DNA from: Lachnospiraceae bacterium AM48-27BH
Lineage (GTDB): Bacteria; Bacillota; Clostridia; Lachnospirales; Lachnospiraceae
Direction: 5' to 3'
DNA length: 64,000 nucleotides
Assembly (NCBI GenBank): GCA_003478355.1
Contig: QUFC01000003.1
Coordinates: 62,001 to 126,000, forward strand
Numbering within the stretch: the stretch's first letter is position 1; every line of letters starts with the position of its first letter. The notes below the pieces were generated by a model. The model ran no database searches and had not been told where the DNA came from. It worked only from the letters and a program-made list of their open reading frames with translations. Below are positions 52,691-60,646 of the stretch, piece after piece. A program made the position numbers and the translations under genes.

Positions 52691-55600
52691 AAAGACAGAA
52701 ATTAAACAGCAGAAGAACCGCAGCCCTTCTGGCATCTACCCTGGTTCTGTCACAGGCAGAGCCGATTCTGGCGCTGGCAGATGTAAAGGTGGAGACGGCG
52801 GCTGAGACCGTGACCGATGAAAACACGGTGGTGATCACCAGTGTGGATGATCTGGTGCAGATGAGTAAAAACTGTGTATCTGAGTCTTATTCCAAGGGAA
52901 AAACCTTTGTTTTGACTCAGGATATCAGCTTAGATGGAAGTGATTTCCAGCCGATTGCTGTATTTGCCGGCAATTTTCAGGGCAATGGCCATGTGATCAG
53001 TGGACTCAATATTACCATTTCCGGTTCCAATCTTGGCCTGTTCCGTTACATCGAAGCAGACGGAGCGGTAAGAGGCCTGATCGTAAAAGGCAATGTAAAA
53101 CCGGATGGCAGCAAAAAACAGATCGGTGGAATCGTCGGAACCAATCGTGGAACGATTGAAAATTGCGAGTTTCATGGTATGGTCAGCGGTCAGGAAGCCA
53201 TCGGTGGAATCGCCGGAACCAATGAAGAAGGCGCTGTGATCCGTGGCTGTAAAAGCTATTCGGTCACAACGGGCAATAATAAGACCGGTGGAATCACCGG
53301 CAATAATGACGGAACGGTAGAACAGTGTGAAAATCACGGCGACATTAACGCTTCTGATCAGGGAGTAGAAGATTCTAACAGCGGTGAGCTTTCGATCAAT
53401 ACCGATAAGATCAAAGAAACAGTCCAGAAAGAAAAGGTCAATGACGCAGGTGGTATCGCAGGATATTCTAAGGGTAAGATTTCCGACTGTAAAAACTACG
53501 GAACCGTGGGATATGAGCATATCGGCTATAACATCGGTGGAATCGCCGGACGCCAGTGCGGTATCATCAGCCAGTGCTATAACCTGGGTGATATCAGGGG
53601 ACGTAAGGACGCAGGCGGTATCGTAGGACAGTTTGAGCCATATCTGACCATTGATCATGAGGAAGATCTGTATGACCAGTTAAACAGCCAGTTAAACAGT
53701 CTTTCTGATATCAGCACGGCTCTGGCAAGAACGGTGGATGACACAGCCAATAAGAGTACCGACAGCCTGGATCAGATCGGTGACAACATGGATCAGGTAC
53801 GGGACATCGGAAAGTTTTACAAGGATGTATACCGGGAAGACATCGATAAGATGAACAATGACCTGGATTCTACGACCAACGATATGCAGGAGACCCTGGA
53901 TCATCTGCATCTGCGTCTGATAAAGGATTCTTCTAAGAGTAAGGTCCGCGCACTTCAGCAGCTGCTTCACGATTCTGACGCTATCCGTAAGGAATTAAAG
54001 GAGCGCTATGACGGCGATCTGACGGATAAAGACGCATTGAAGGCATGGCTGCAGCACCGTTATGAGCTGCTTTCCCAGCTGTACGAAAATATGCAGAAGG
54101 TATCCGAAGCGGTTCCGGATCTGATGGGCTCCATTACGGAAGATTCCGTTAACGGAGTGGAGGACTTTGGTGATAAGATTGAAGACCTGACCTCAGATAT
54201 CAATGTGATGATGGATGAGATCAAGTATAACCGAAACAATCTAAAGACTGATCTGGAAAATATGGATGATGAGCTGGAAGTGAAGATCGACAGTCTTGCT
54301 GATCATGTAGATTCTCTTCAGGACAGCTTAAAGAGCGGCAAAGACCAGACCCAGGCCCAGAGACAGCAGTTGGAGGATCAGATCGACCAGATCCGTAATA
54401 CCATTACCGACAAGGCTGATGAGGTTCGGGATAAGATGGAGGATAACGATCTGTTTGATGATGTATCAGACAATGATGACCAGACAGAATTAACGGATGG
54501 TACGATCTATGCCTGTGTCAATACGGGAAGCATTGAAGCGGACTATCAGGCAGGTGGTATCGCAGGCATCATCGGTGTGGAGGTCAGTCTGGATCCGGAG
54601 CAGGATTTGGATACGGATCAGGAAAAGACATTAAACACGGTCAGACAGGCCAAAGCAACGGTTCAGGGATGCTTAAATGAGGGCGATATCACCGGTAAAC
54701 GGGATTATATCGGAGGTGTGGTCGGCAAAGCCAATATGGGTGCTCTGATCAGCAACCAGAATTATGGTGATATCACTTCTGCGAACGGCGATTATGTAGG
54801 CGGTATCACCGGAAGCAGTGATTACGTCCTGCGCCGGAACTACAGCATGTGTATGGTCACCGGTAATGACTATATAGGCGGTGTGGCCGGATGGGGTAAA
54901 AATGTCTACGAAAACTACGCGCTGGTCACGCTGACCAGTGATGGCGGCGAGTGGATCGGAAGCATTGCCGGAGATGGCGATACCGATGGAACTGTGGAAG
55001 GCAACTATTACGTGGATGGCGGCATCGGAGCGGTGGATGGGATCACCTATGACGGCCAGGCAACAGGACTGTCCTATGATGATTTTATGGCCTTAGACCA
55101 GATGCCGGAGCGTTTCCGCCAGTTACAGGTATCTTTCCTGGTGGATGACAATGCAGTGAAGACCATTTATTGTGAATATGGCAGCAGCGTAAAGGCTTCT
55201 GAGATTCCGGCGATCCCACAGAAGGATGGTTATTATTACCAGTGGGAGGATGTGGATTTAAGCAACATCACCGGCAATATCAAGGTACATGCCGTTTACC
55301 AGCCATACCACACCACCATTGCTTCAGATGATGACAAGATGGCGTCCCTGTTAGCAGAGGCCGAGTTTTATCCGGGAAGCAAGCTGATCCGCACAGAGAC
55401 GGTTCTGACAGGTGTTGCTGCACCAGAGGGATATCAGCTGGGCAAAGCCTATGATTATGAGGTGACAGTGCCAGAGAAAGCAGATGTGCCGGATGAAGTA
55501 ACCCTTCATCTGCTGGCAGAAGGCAGGGGAAGCCTGATGGCAGGAATGGTAAAGGACGGCGTTGTAGAGCTTCTGGATACAGAAGTGGATGGTTCTTATC

Positions 55601-55932
55601 TGGTATTTACGGCTCCGGCCAAGGGTACCATCGTGATCTTAAAGAAGAGCCAGGCATGGAAATATGCGGCAGCAGTCGGAGCAGCGGCAGTTTTAGCTGC
55701 GGTCATTGGAGTGGTTCTCGTAAAGAAAAAGAGAGGAAAAGTCCATGAAGAAGGAGAAGAGCAGAACGGAGACGGCGATGGAACCGAAAGTGGAAGCGAA
55801 GAAGCCGGAGCAGCAGAAGGAGCCGGAGCAGCTGGAGCAACCGGAACAACAGAGACAGCCGGAACAGCGGAAGCCGCCGGAGCTTCGGAAGCCGACCAGA
55901 GCGAAAGCGAAGGTAGAGACTATGAAGTGTAA
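52687..55932 (+). CDS. Large GLUG-repeat surface protein with coiled coil
   Basis: 1081 residues. Signal peptide (about 1-31, ending ILALA). GLUG repeats at about 145-325 (IGGIVGTNRGTIENCEFHG, TGGITGNNDGTVEQCENHG, IGGIAGRQCGIISQCYNLG) and again about 615-790 (IGGVVGKANMGALISNQNYG, VGGITGSSDYVLRRNYSM). Between them lies a long coiled coil (about 330-600). One membrane helix (about 990-1015, then KKKRGK) and an acidic Ala/Gly/Glu tail. It overlaps the MMPL stop by 4 bp and is probably a periplasm-like-side partner of that exporter. The last 188 bp overlap the next gene in another frame. Confidence 0.82.
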   Translation: MKRQKLNSRRTAALLASTLVLSQAEPILALADVKVETAAETVTDENTVVITSVDDLVQMSKNCVSESYSKGKTFVLTQDISLDGSDFQPIAVFAGNFQGNGHVISGLNITISGSNLGLFRYIEADGAVRGLIVKGNVKPDGSKKQIGGIVGTNRGTIENCEFHGMVSGQEAIGGIAGTNEEGAVIRGCKSYSVTTGNNKTGGITGNNDGTVEQCENHGDINASDQGVEDSNSGELSINTDKIKETVQKEKVNDAGGIAGYSKGKISDCKNYGTVGYEHIGYNIGGIAGRQCGIISQCYNLGDIRGRKDAGGIVGQFEPYLTIDHEEDLYDQLNSQLNSLSDISTALARTVDDTANKSTDSLDQIGDNMDQVRDIGKFYKDVYREDIDKMNNDLDSTTNDMQETLDHLHLRLIKDSSKSKVRALQQLLHDSDAIRKELKERYDGDLTDKDALKAWLQHRYELLSQLYENMQKVSEAVPDLMGSITEDSVNGVEDFGDKIEDLTSDINVMMDEIKYNRNNLKTDLENMDDELEVKIDSLADHVDSLQDSLKSGKDQTQAQRQQLEDQIDQIRNTITDKADEVRDKMEDNDLFDDVSDNDDQTELTDGTIYACVNTGSIEADYQAGGIAGIIGVEVSLDPEQDLDTDQEKTLNTVRQAKATVQGCLNEGDITGKRDYIGGVVGKANMGALISNQNYGDITSANGDYVGGITGSSDYVLRRNYSMCMVTGNDYIGGVAGWGKNVYENYALVTLTSDGGEWIGSIAGDGDTDGTVEGNYYVDGGIGAVDGITYDGQATGLSYDDFMALDQMPERFRQLQVSFLVDDNAVKTIYCEYGSSVKASEIPAIPQKDGYYYQWEDVDLSNITGNIKVHAVYQPYHTTIASDDDKMASLLAEAEFYPGSKLIRTETVLTGVAAPEGYQLGKAYDYEVTVPEKADVPDEVTLHLLAEGRGSLMAGMVKDGVVELLDTEVDGSYLVFTAPAKGTIVILKKSQAWKYAAAVGAAAVLAAVIGVVLVKKKRGKVHEEGEEQNGDGDGTESGSEEAGAAEGAGAAGATGTTETAGTAEAAGASEADQSESEGRDYEV

Positions 55933-56254
55933 GCCGCAGGAACCAGAGCGTGAAGCTTCGAAAGAACCGGTATCAGCCGGTTCTTCTGCCACAGCCGAAG
56001 AAAAATCATGGCAGGACGTTGATGAGTCTTCCATGAATTTGGGCCAGCGCTGCGTTTACCGCAACCGTAAACGCGCCGTGGAGCTCTACCGCAGAGGCTG
56101 TTCCCCCCAGGAGATTTTCCGGCTTACCGGTATGGGGCCGGGCATGGTATCCCGCATGTGGAAGAAATGCTGCACCAAAGATCCGGAGACCGGAAATGTT
56201 AAGGGATATCAGGCGCTGGTACCAAAGTCGAAGGTGAAATCGTTTATACGGTAA
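55745..56254 (+). CDS. Pro/Glu/Gln-rich protein with C-terminal helix-turn-helix
   Basis: 169 residues; GAGAGGAAAAGTCC precedes the ATG. Residues 1-90 are low complexity (KKPEQQKEPEQLEQPEQQRQ). Residues 110-150 form a helix-turn-helix (VYRNRKRAVELYRRGCSPQE, IFRLTGMGPGMVSRMWKKC) like those of small DNA-binding or transposase-type HTH proteins. The first 188 bp are read in a different frame from the GLUG gene tail. Either the overlap is real, or one of the two frames is extended by an indel. The HTH half is the surest part. Confidence 0.6.
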   Translation: MKKEKSRTETAMEPKVEAKKPEQQKEPEQLEQPEQQRQPEQRKPPELRKPTRAKAKVETMKCKPQEPEREASKEPVSAGSSATAEEKSWQDVDESSMNLGQRCVYRNRKRAVELYRRGCSPQEIFRLTGMGPGMVSRMWKKCCTKDPETGNVKGYQALVPKSKVKSFIR

Positions 56255-56330
56255 TAAATGAACATATAATCATAGGTTTCCTCATAAATATCTGACGGGA
56301 TTTTCATCAGATGCAGGAATCTGCTGTCGT

Positions 56331-56562
56331 ATGTTTCGGAAAATGACAGGAAAGACGATTACCGGATACCTGGAGGAATATTGGGTAGAAAAAAAGCCTT
56401 TTCCTGGTCCAGAGCGGACAATATTCCATGGTTCAGATTGCAGATATGACCGGATTCAGCAATCCCAGCCGTTTTGTGGCTGCGTTTCGGAAGCAGTTTG
56501 CATGCAATCCCGGAGAATACAATTTTACCGCAGGTGATTATAAAAGAATTTCTGAAAAATGA
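56331..56562 (+). pseudogene. AraC-family regulator, C-terminal remnant
   Basis: MTGKTITGYLEEYWVEK in one frame, then, after one extra A in a seven-A run (56389-56395), SLFLVQSGQYSMVQIADMTG, FSNPSRFVAAFRKQFACNPG and EYNFTAGDYKRISEK to a stop. This is the AraC DNA-binding domain only; the N-terminal part is missing. A real gene relic with an added frameshift. Confidence 0.6.
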
Positions 56563-56623
56563 CGATTCTGGTATTGATTTTGATGATACAGATATTGACA
56601 TAAAAGAAAAGGAGAAGAAAAAC

Positions 56624-57112
56624 ATGATCGTATCAAACGCTATCGAAAAGATGATTGATTTTTATCAGGGAAGCCAGCATGACATCAACCATTTCCTGAA
56701 AGTCTGGTCTTACGCCAGAAACATTGGACTGATGGAAGGATTGGATGACCATACTCAGGAGGTATTGGAGCTGACGGCAGTGGTCCATGATATTTCCTGT
56801 CCACTGTGCAGAAAAAAGTATGGGGAAGCCAACGGAAAAAAACAGGAGCTGGAGAGTCCGCCACTGGTCAGTGAATTTTTCAAGGATCTTCCAGTGGCGG
56901 AAGAGGATGTAAAGCGGATCTCCTGGCTGGTGGCTCATCACCATACCTATACGGGAGTTGACGGGATTGATTATCAGATCCTGCTGGAGGCGGATTACCT
57001 GGTGAACGCAGGAGAGAGCGGTTATTCCAGGGAAAATGTGCAGCATATGCTGGAGACGGTATTTCAGACAGAGAGTGGAATCCGGTTGTTAAAATCCATT
57101 TATTTGCGGTAA
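56624..57112 (+). CDS. HD-domain phosphohydrolase
   Basis: 162 residues from ATG 56624 (AAGGAGAAG upstream). HD motifs: HDINHFLKVWSYARNIG, VVHDISCPLC (the HD pair), AHHHTYTGVDGIDYQILLEA and DYLVNAGESG. Small stand-alone HD proteins of this type act on nucleotides or unknown phosphoesters. The gene follows the AraC remnant and probably has no close partner here. Confidence 0.85.
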   Translation: MIVSNAIEKMIDFYQGSQHDINHFLKVWSYARNIGLMEGLDDHTQEVLELTAVVHDISCPLCRKKYGEANGKKQELESPPLVSEFFKDLPVAEEDVKRISWLVAHHHTYTGVDGIDYQILLEADYLVNAGESGYSRENVQHMLETVFQTESGIRLLKSIYLR

Positions 57113-57121
57113 ATATAAAAG

Positions 57122-57170
57122 AACCCTGCGGTGGGATGCGAGAAATGTCGCTTCCTATCACCGCAGGGTT
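57122..57170. terminator. Hairpin of repeat family D between convergent genes
   Basis: AACCCTGCGGTG and CACCGCAGGGTT arms. Tail CTTTTATATTT on the minus strand. Related to the hairpin at 16371. It may end the HD gene and the opposing esterase operon. Confidence 0.55.
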
Positions 57171-57174
57171 AAAT

Positions 57175-57290
57175 TTATTTGTCCATTCGTCTGATGATCC
57201 ACATGGCGACCAGAAGAATCACAACGATAACCTCCACGATGGTTCCAGTGGTCTGGATGTTTAAATACCATGGCGTGGACGCCAGGTCAT
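57175..57290 (-). CDS. Small membrane protein, frame restored by one base
   Basis: An ATG overlaps the esterase stop (ATGA at 57287-57290). Read as is, it stops after nine codons; adding one base near 57275 gives MTWRPTPWYLNIQTTG, then a single helix TIVEVIVVILLVAMWIIRRM and DK, 38 residues. The ATGA coupling and the clean transmembrane helix favour a real gene broken by an indel. Confidence 0.4.
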
Positions 57291-57936
57291 AAAGTCCTGG
57301 ACGGCTGCGTTAACACCCAGCTAAACGCTCTGGCTGTCCGAAGCCCAGGATCTTGAAAATGATTTCCCTTGTTCCACTCCAGCGTACACTGGATTTTCTG
57401 TTCTTTCAACCAGTTATCATAGGCGCGGATGCAGTCTCCCACAGCAGCCATCACTGAATTTTTTGTCCGTTCTTCCCGGTCACCGAGACTTAGATAGACA
57501 CAGGAAGATTGAAATTTGTGGGCTTTTACGTAGTCTAAAAATCCTGGAAACCAGACAGACGGCGATGCCGTTGCAATCCCGGCAAACAGGCTCGTCTGAT
57601 AGGCAGCCCATAGGGAAAACAGTCCGGCGAGAGAGTAACCGCCTAAGTAATAGGTCTTATGGGGATCAGAGCATAGTTCTGTAATGTTTCTTAGAAAATC
57701 CGCTGCGCCATTGCCAAAGTCCTGATTGCCAAATACAGCAGGTGCCTTCCATGGAGACAGATCCTGATTCCAGCTTCGTACTTTTACGGCAATCAGGACA
57801 AATCCATGGAAGTTAGCTGTTGGATTTCGGAAACTTCCGCTTCCATTTCCTCCAGATCGTGGTCATCCACTGGCTGGACCAGGACGATGGGAGAGTCTGG
57901 ATTTCCGTAGGTTTGTGTGTGGGTATTGCGTGTCAT
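57287..57936 (-). pseudogene. Esterase-like alpha/beta hydrolase, frameshifted in this sequence
   Basis: From ATG 57936 (AAGGGAAC upstream): NTHTQTYGNPDSPIVLVQPV, then a frame loss near 57822 where a CCC run is one C short. Restoring it joins AEVSEIPTANFHGFVLIAVK and then SPWKAPAVFGNQDFGNGAAD, the nucleophile elbow YYLGGYSLAGLFSLWAAY (GxSxxG), ASPSVWFPGF, and NHFQDPGLRTARAF with a likely catalytic His; 216 residues. It resembles enterochelin-esterase-like hydrolases. Substrate unknown. Confidence 0.7.
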
Positions 57937-57948
57937 GATAGTTCCCTT

Positions 57949-58085
57949 CTAAAGTTCTTTCCGCATAAGGATCAATTCCCGAATTCCGCCCGATGACGAA
58001 CTTTGTATTTGTTTCCAATAGACTCGATTCCGGCGGTTCCAGCTTCCTGGCCATTTTTCAGGGTAATGATGCGGTGATATTTCAT
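57949..58085 (-). pseudogene. GNAT acetyltransferase remnant
   Basis: Starts with ATGA overlap to the upstream gene: MKYHRIITLKNGQEA, then directly GTAGIESIGNKYKVRHRAEF, then LILMRKEL in another frame. These are the N-terminus, the central motif and the C-terminus of a GNAT protein with the parts between deleted, so this is true decay, unlike the single-base cases nearby. Confidence 0.55.
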
Positions 58086-59026
58086 AATGGATTTCTTTTC
58101 TGGAACTTCCCGCTGGAGAGATCCACATCCACAAGGATCTTGATCAGCCAGAAGAAAACAAACAATACCAGAAGCGGGATCACACAGGAGGTGATTAGCA
58201 TCACTGCCACGGCTTCTACGAAATGGCTGAGAGAGGTCTCTACCTTCTGTACCAGTTCTTCGGAAGAGAGGGTTACATTCTCTACAGCGCTGGCCACAGA
58301 ATCTTTCGCACCAGATAGTGCATCCTTTGCTTTCTGCCAGAAGCCAGAAATTTCCGTGGTCTGTTGGGACTGCCCCGTGATCTGCTGAGACTGCTCTGTG
58401 GTCTGTTGAGACTGATCCGTCTGGTTATCCAAAGCGGCTGAGCCGGATGCGCGATCGGCGGCTTCAGATTCTGCGTTGTTTTCTAACAGCTTTTCCGTTC
58501 CTTTTGCTTCCTCCAGGGTCGCTTCGATCTGTGCTTGGTAGGTGTGCTCGATCAGATCGGATATCTTCACACTGGAAGGAACCACAAGAAAAATACAGAT
58601 TCCAAAAACCAGTAATTTCCGCGCCAGACGGTCAAGGCTACGGTTGCTGACAAAGAGATTGGTAGCAAAAAGCACACAAGCGGCCGGAATGAATATCTTA
58701 AAAGCAGCGTATCCCGTGATGGTCACCAAGTATTTTTCCAGGAAAATGGCACATAGGACGATCAGCAGGTAACCGCTTAAATCAGCCACCTTTTCCGCAA
58801 TCGGCGTACCGATATCACCAGGCAGAAGGGTGATCACTGCAGAAGTTGCTGTAGCAGCCATGGTCAGTTCCAGCACTGTATTTTTCTTCTCATCCAGAGA
58901 AGTAATCGTTGCCTGGTGGGATTCCGGCGCAGCGGCATACTTACCAACGACGGTAAAAGACAGGATTCCAATCAGGAGCCAGGTGGCCAAAAGGATACAT
59001 TTCTTTTTATCAAATGTAAGATTCAT
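58082..59026 (-). CDS. Membrane protein of unknown function with Gln-rich repeat
   Basis: 314 residues from ATG 59026 (GGAG 7 nt upstream). A helix at about 10-30, two to three helices around 85-165, a long extracytoplasmic or linker part with the repeat QSQQTTEQSQQITGQSQQTTE-like units (about 208-232), an amphipathic Ala/Ser region (about 235-275) and a last helix (about 275-300). No family recognised. First gene of a small operon with the GNAT remnant and esterase. Could be a stress or toxin-like envelope protein; not supported further. Confidence 0.65.
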   Translation of the reverse strand: MNLTFDKKKCILLATWLLIGILSFTVVGKYAAAPESHQATITSLDEKKNTVLELTMAATATSAVITLLPGDIGTPIAEKVADLSGYLLIVLCAIFLEKYLVTITGYAAFKIFIPAACVLFATNLFVSNRSLDRLARKLLVFGICIFLVVPSSVKISDLIEHTYQAQIEATLEEAKGTEKLLENNAESEAADRASGSAALDNQTDQSQQTTEQSQQITGQSQQTTEISGFWQKAKDALSGAKDSVASAVENVTLSSEELVQKVETSLSHFVEAVAVMLITSCVIPLLVLFVFFWLIKILVDVDLSSGKFQKRNPL

Positions 59027-59051
59027 AATCATTCTCCATTTCATGCAGTCA

Positions 59052-59180
59052 TCAGTTTAATTCATTACCATTAGAATCAAGAAACAGGTACTCCGATGGA
59101 ATCATTGGCTCATAAAACACGTAAGGATAGGATTCTGGATCAATTTTTTCTTCGTGGATGCCATTTTCTGACCGGACGCT
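59052..59180 (-). pseudogene. Short coding remnant downstream of the LacI gene
   Basis: In frame without a start: RSENGIHEEKIDPESYPYVF, then YEPMIPSEYLFLDSNGNELN and a stop. Clean protein-like sequence, probably the C-terminus of a lost gene; family not recognised. Confidence 0.35.
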
Positions 59181-59193
59181 TCAGACAGTTTGG

Positions 59194-60212
59194 TTAGTCA
59201 GCAGCCTGAAAGCTTTCCCGCAGGATCAGTTTGGCTTCCAGTTCGATATGTTCTGGAGTCAGGTCATTTTCCTGGATCTTTTTCTGTAATAAGCGGATGA
59301 TCTGGCTGCCGATTTCTTTGTTTGGCATCTCGATCACACTCAAGGAAGGTGAGGAATATTCTGTCAAAGAGGTATCCAACATTCCAATCGACAGCATCTC
59401 CACATCCTTTGGAAGTTCTACCCCTAAATCATGGAATCCACGAAGCGCTCCCAATGCCATGGAATCTGAATCACAAAAGATGACCTTTGGCCTGTCGCCA
59501 TTCTGGCAATATTCTGTCGCCAGACGGTAGCCGTCCTCGATGGTCCCATTTCCATGAAAGACCGAATCTTGGGTGACATGCAGGCCAATCTGTCCGCAGG
59601 CGTCTAAGAATGCCTGGGTACGCAAGGTGGTGGCAACAAATGCGGAGTGGGAAGCAAACACGGCTGCTTCCGTATAGCCTTTCTGACGGATCTGCCTTGC
59701 AGCCATCAGGCCGATCATCTTGTTATCGGTACAAACAGTAGAGAGGTACTCAGAGTAACGGTTGATCAGCACCACCGGCATCTGCGGTGACAGGCTCTCT
59801 AGGTATTTCATATCTTTCAAGGAACAGGCACCGATCACAACTGCGCTGTAGCCGGTTTTCAAAATGGAAGCATCGTACTGGTCAAGGTGGTCATCCTCGT
59901 AAGTCTGGACTACGATCTCGCAGTCGAATCCGATCCGGGAACATTCCACCTGCAGTGCATTTAAGAAAGATGCCAGGATCATGGTACGGTAATCCAAAGG
60001 CCAGAAAAACGCGATGACAGGTTTTTGCTCTCTTGGAAACGTAATCGTCTTGCAGTCAGGTTCGGCTGATAGCCAAGCTCCCGCATGGCATCCTGTACCC
60101 GCTCCTGGGTCTGGGCAGAGATCTTCCGTTCACCGGATTTGCCATTCATAATAATAGAGACCGTGGTCACTGAGACACCGGCCAGTTTTGCAACATCTTT
60201 TATGGTAGCCAT
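59194..60212 (-). pseudogene. LacI-family regulator, frameshifted in this sequence
   Basis: From ATG 60212 (GGAGG upstream): ATIKDVAKLAGVSVTTVSII (HTH) ... NLTARRLRFQESK. A run of A is then one short (60022-60026); restoring it gives QESKKPVIAFFWPLDYRTMI and the periplasmic-binding-protein-like domain (VVIGACSLKDMKYL, VFASHSAFVATTL, IFCDSDSMALGALRGFHDLG, PSLSVIEMPNKEIG). The joined protein has 339 residues, the standard LacI length. Divergent from PFOR; the AACGTT-centred sites in between are candidate operators for it. Confidence 0.85.
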
Positions 60213-60443
60213 AGGGGAAAATCCTCCAAAATTCAATCATTTGATCATGATAAATATTAATATCTATATAAATCCACTAAATAAGACCATAACTGAAAAG
60301 CATGCAATAAGCCATTATTTATTATCTTACGTTCATTCATTTCCCTTGTCAAGCATGACAAAAATCCCTGTGCGTTCTGCACAAAACCTCTCAATAAAAA
60401 CTGTCGAAAATAGCAGAACTAAAAATAAATGATAAAAATTCTC

Positions 60444-60472
60444 TTGACAAAACTAAAACGTTAAACTATCAT
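60444..60472 (+). promoter_or_regulatory. PFOR promoter
   Basis: TTGACA, 17 bp, TATCAT. The spacer itself contains one AACGTT-centred site. Confidence 0.65.
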
Positions 60473-60510
60473 ATGTGCCATAAGATAAACGTTTTACTAA
60501 TACGTTAAAC
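60454..60510. promoter_or_regulatory. Three tandem AACGTT-centred operator candidates
   Basis: CTAAAACGTTAAACTA (centre 60459.5), ATAAACGTTTTACTAA (centre 60490.5) and AATACGTTAAACTA (centre 60503.5) share an ACGTT/AACGT core with AT arms, as LacI-family operators do. The first lies between -35 and -10, and the first two are 31 bp apart, three helical turns. Confidence 0.5.
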
Positions 60511-60646
60511 TAAACAAAGTAAACAAGCAAAACGTAAAAAAATGAAGACTTTCAAGGGAAGGGAAGGATTCATGAGAGTGACTGTGAAGGAACGGGATCG
60601 TTACACACAGTGATTCACGGGTCAGTAAAAGAAAGGTAGGAAAACA

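Noticed and set aside
60548..60646. Small leader peptide upstream of PFOR (ATGAAGACTTTCAAG...)
   Set aside because: A short frame exists but lacks a convincing ribosome binding site; not enough to call it.
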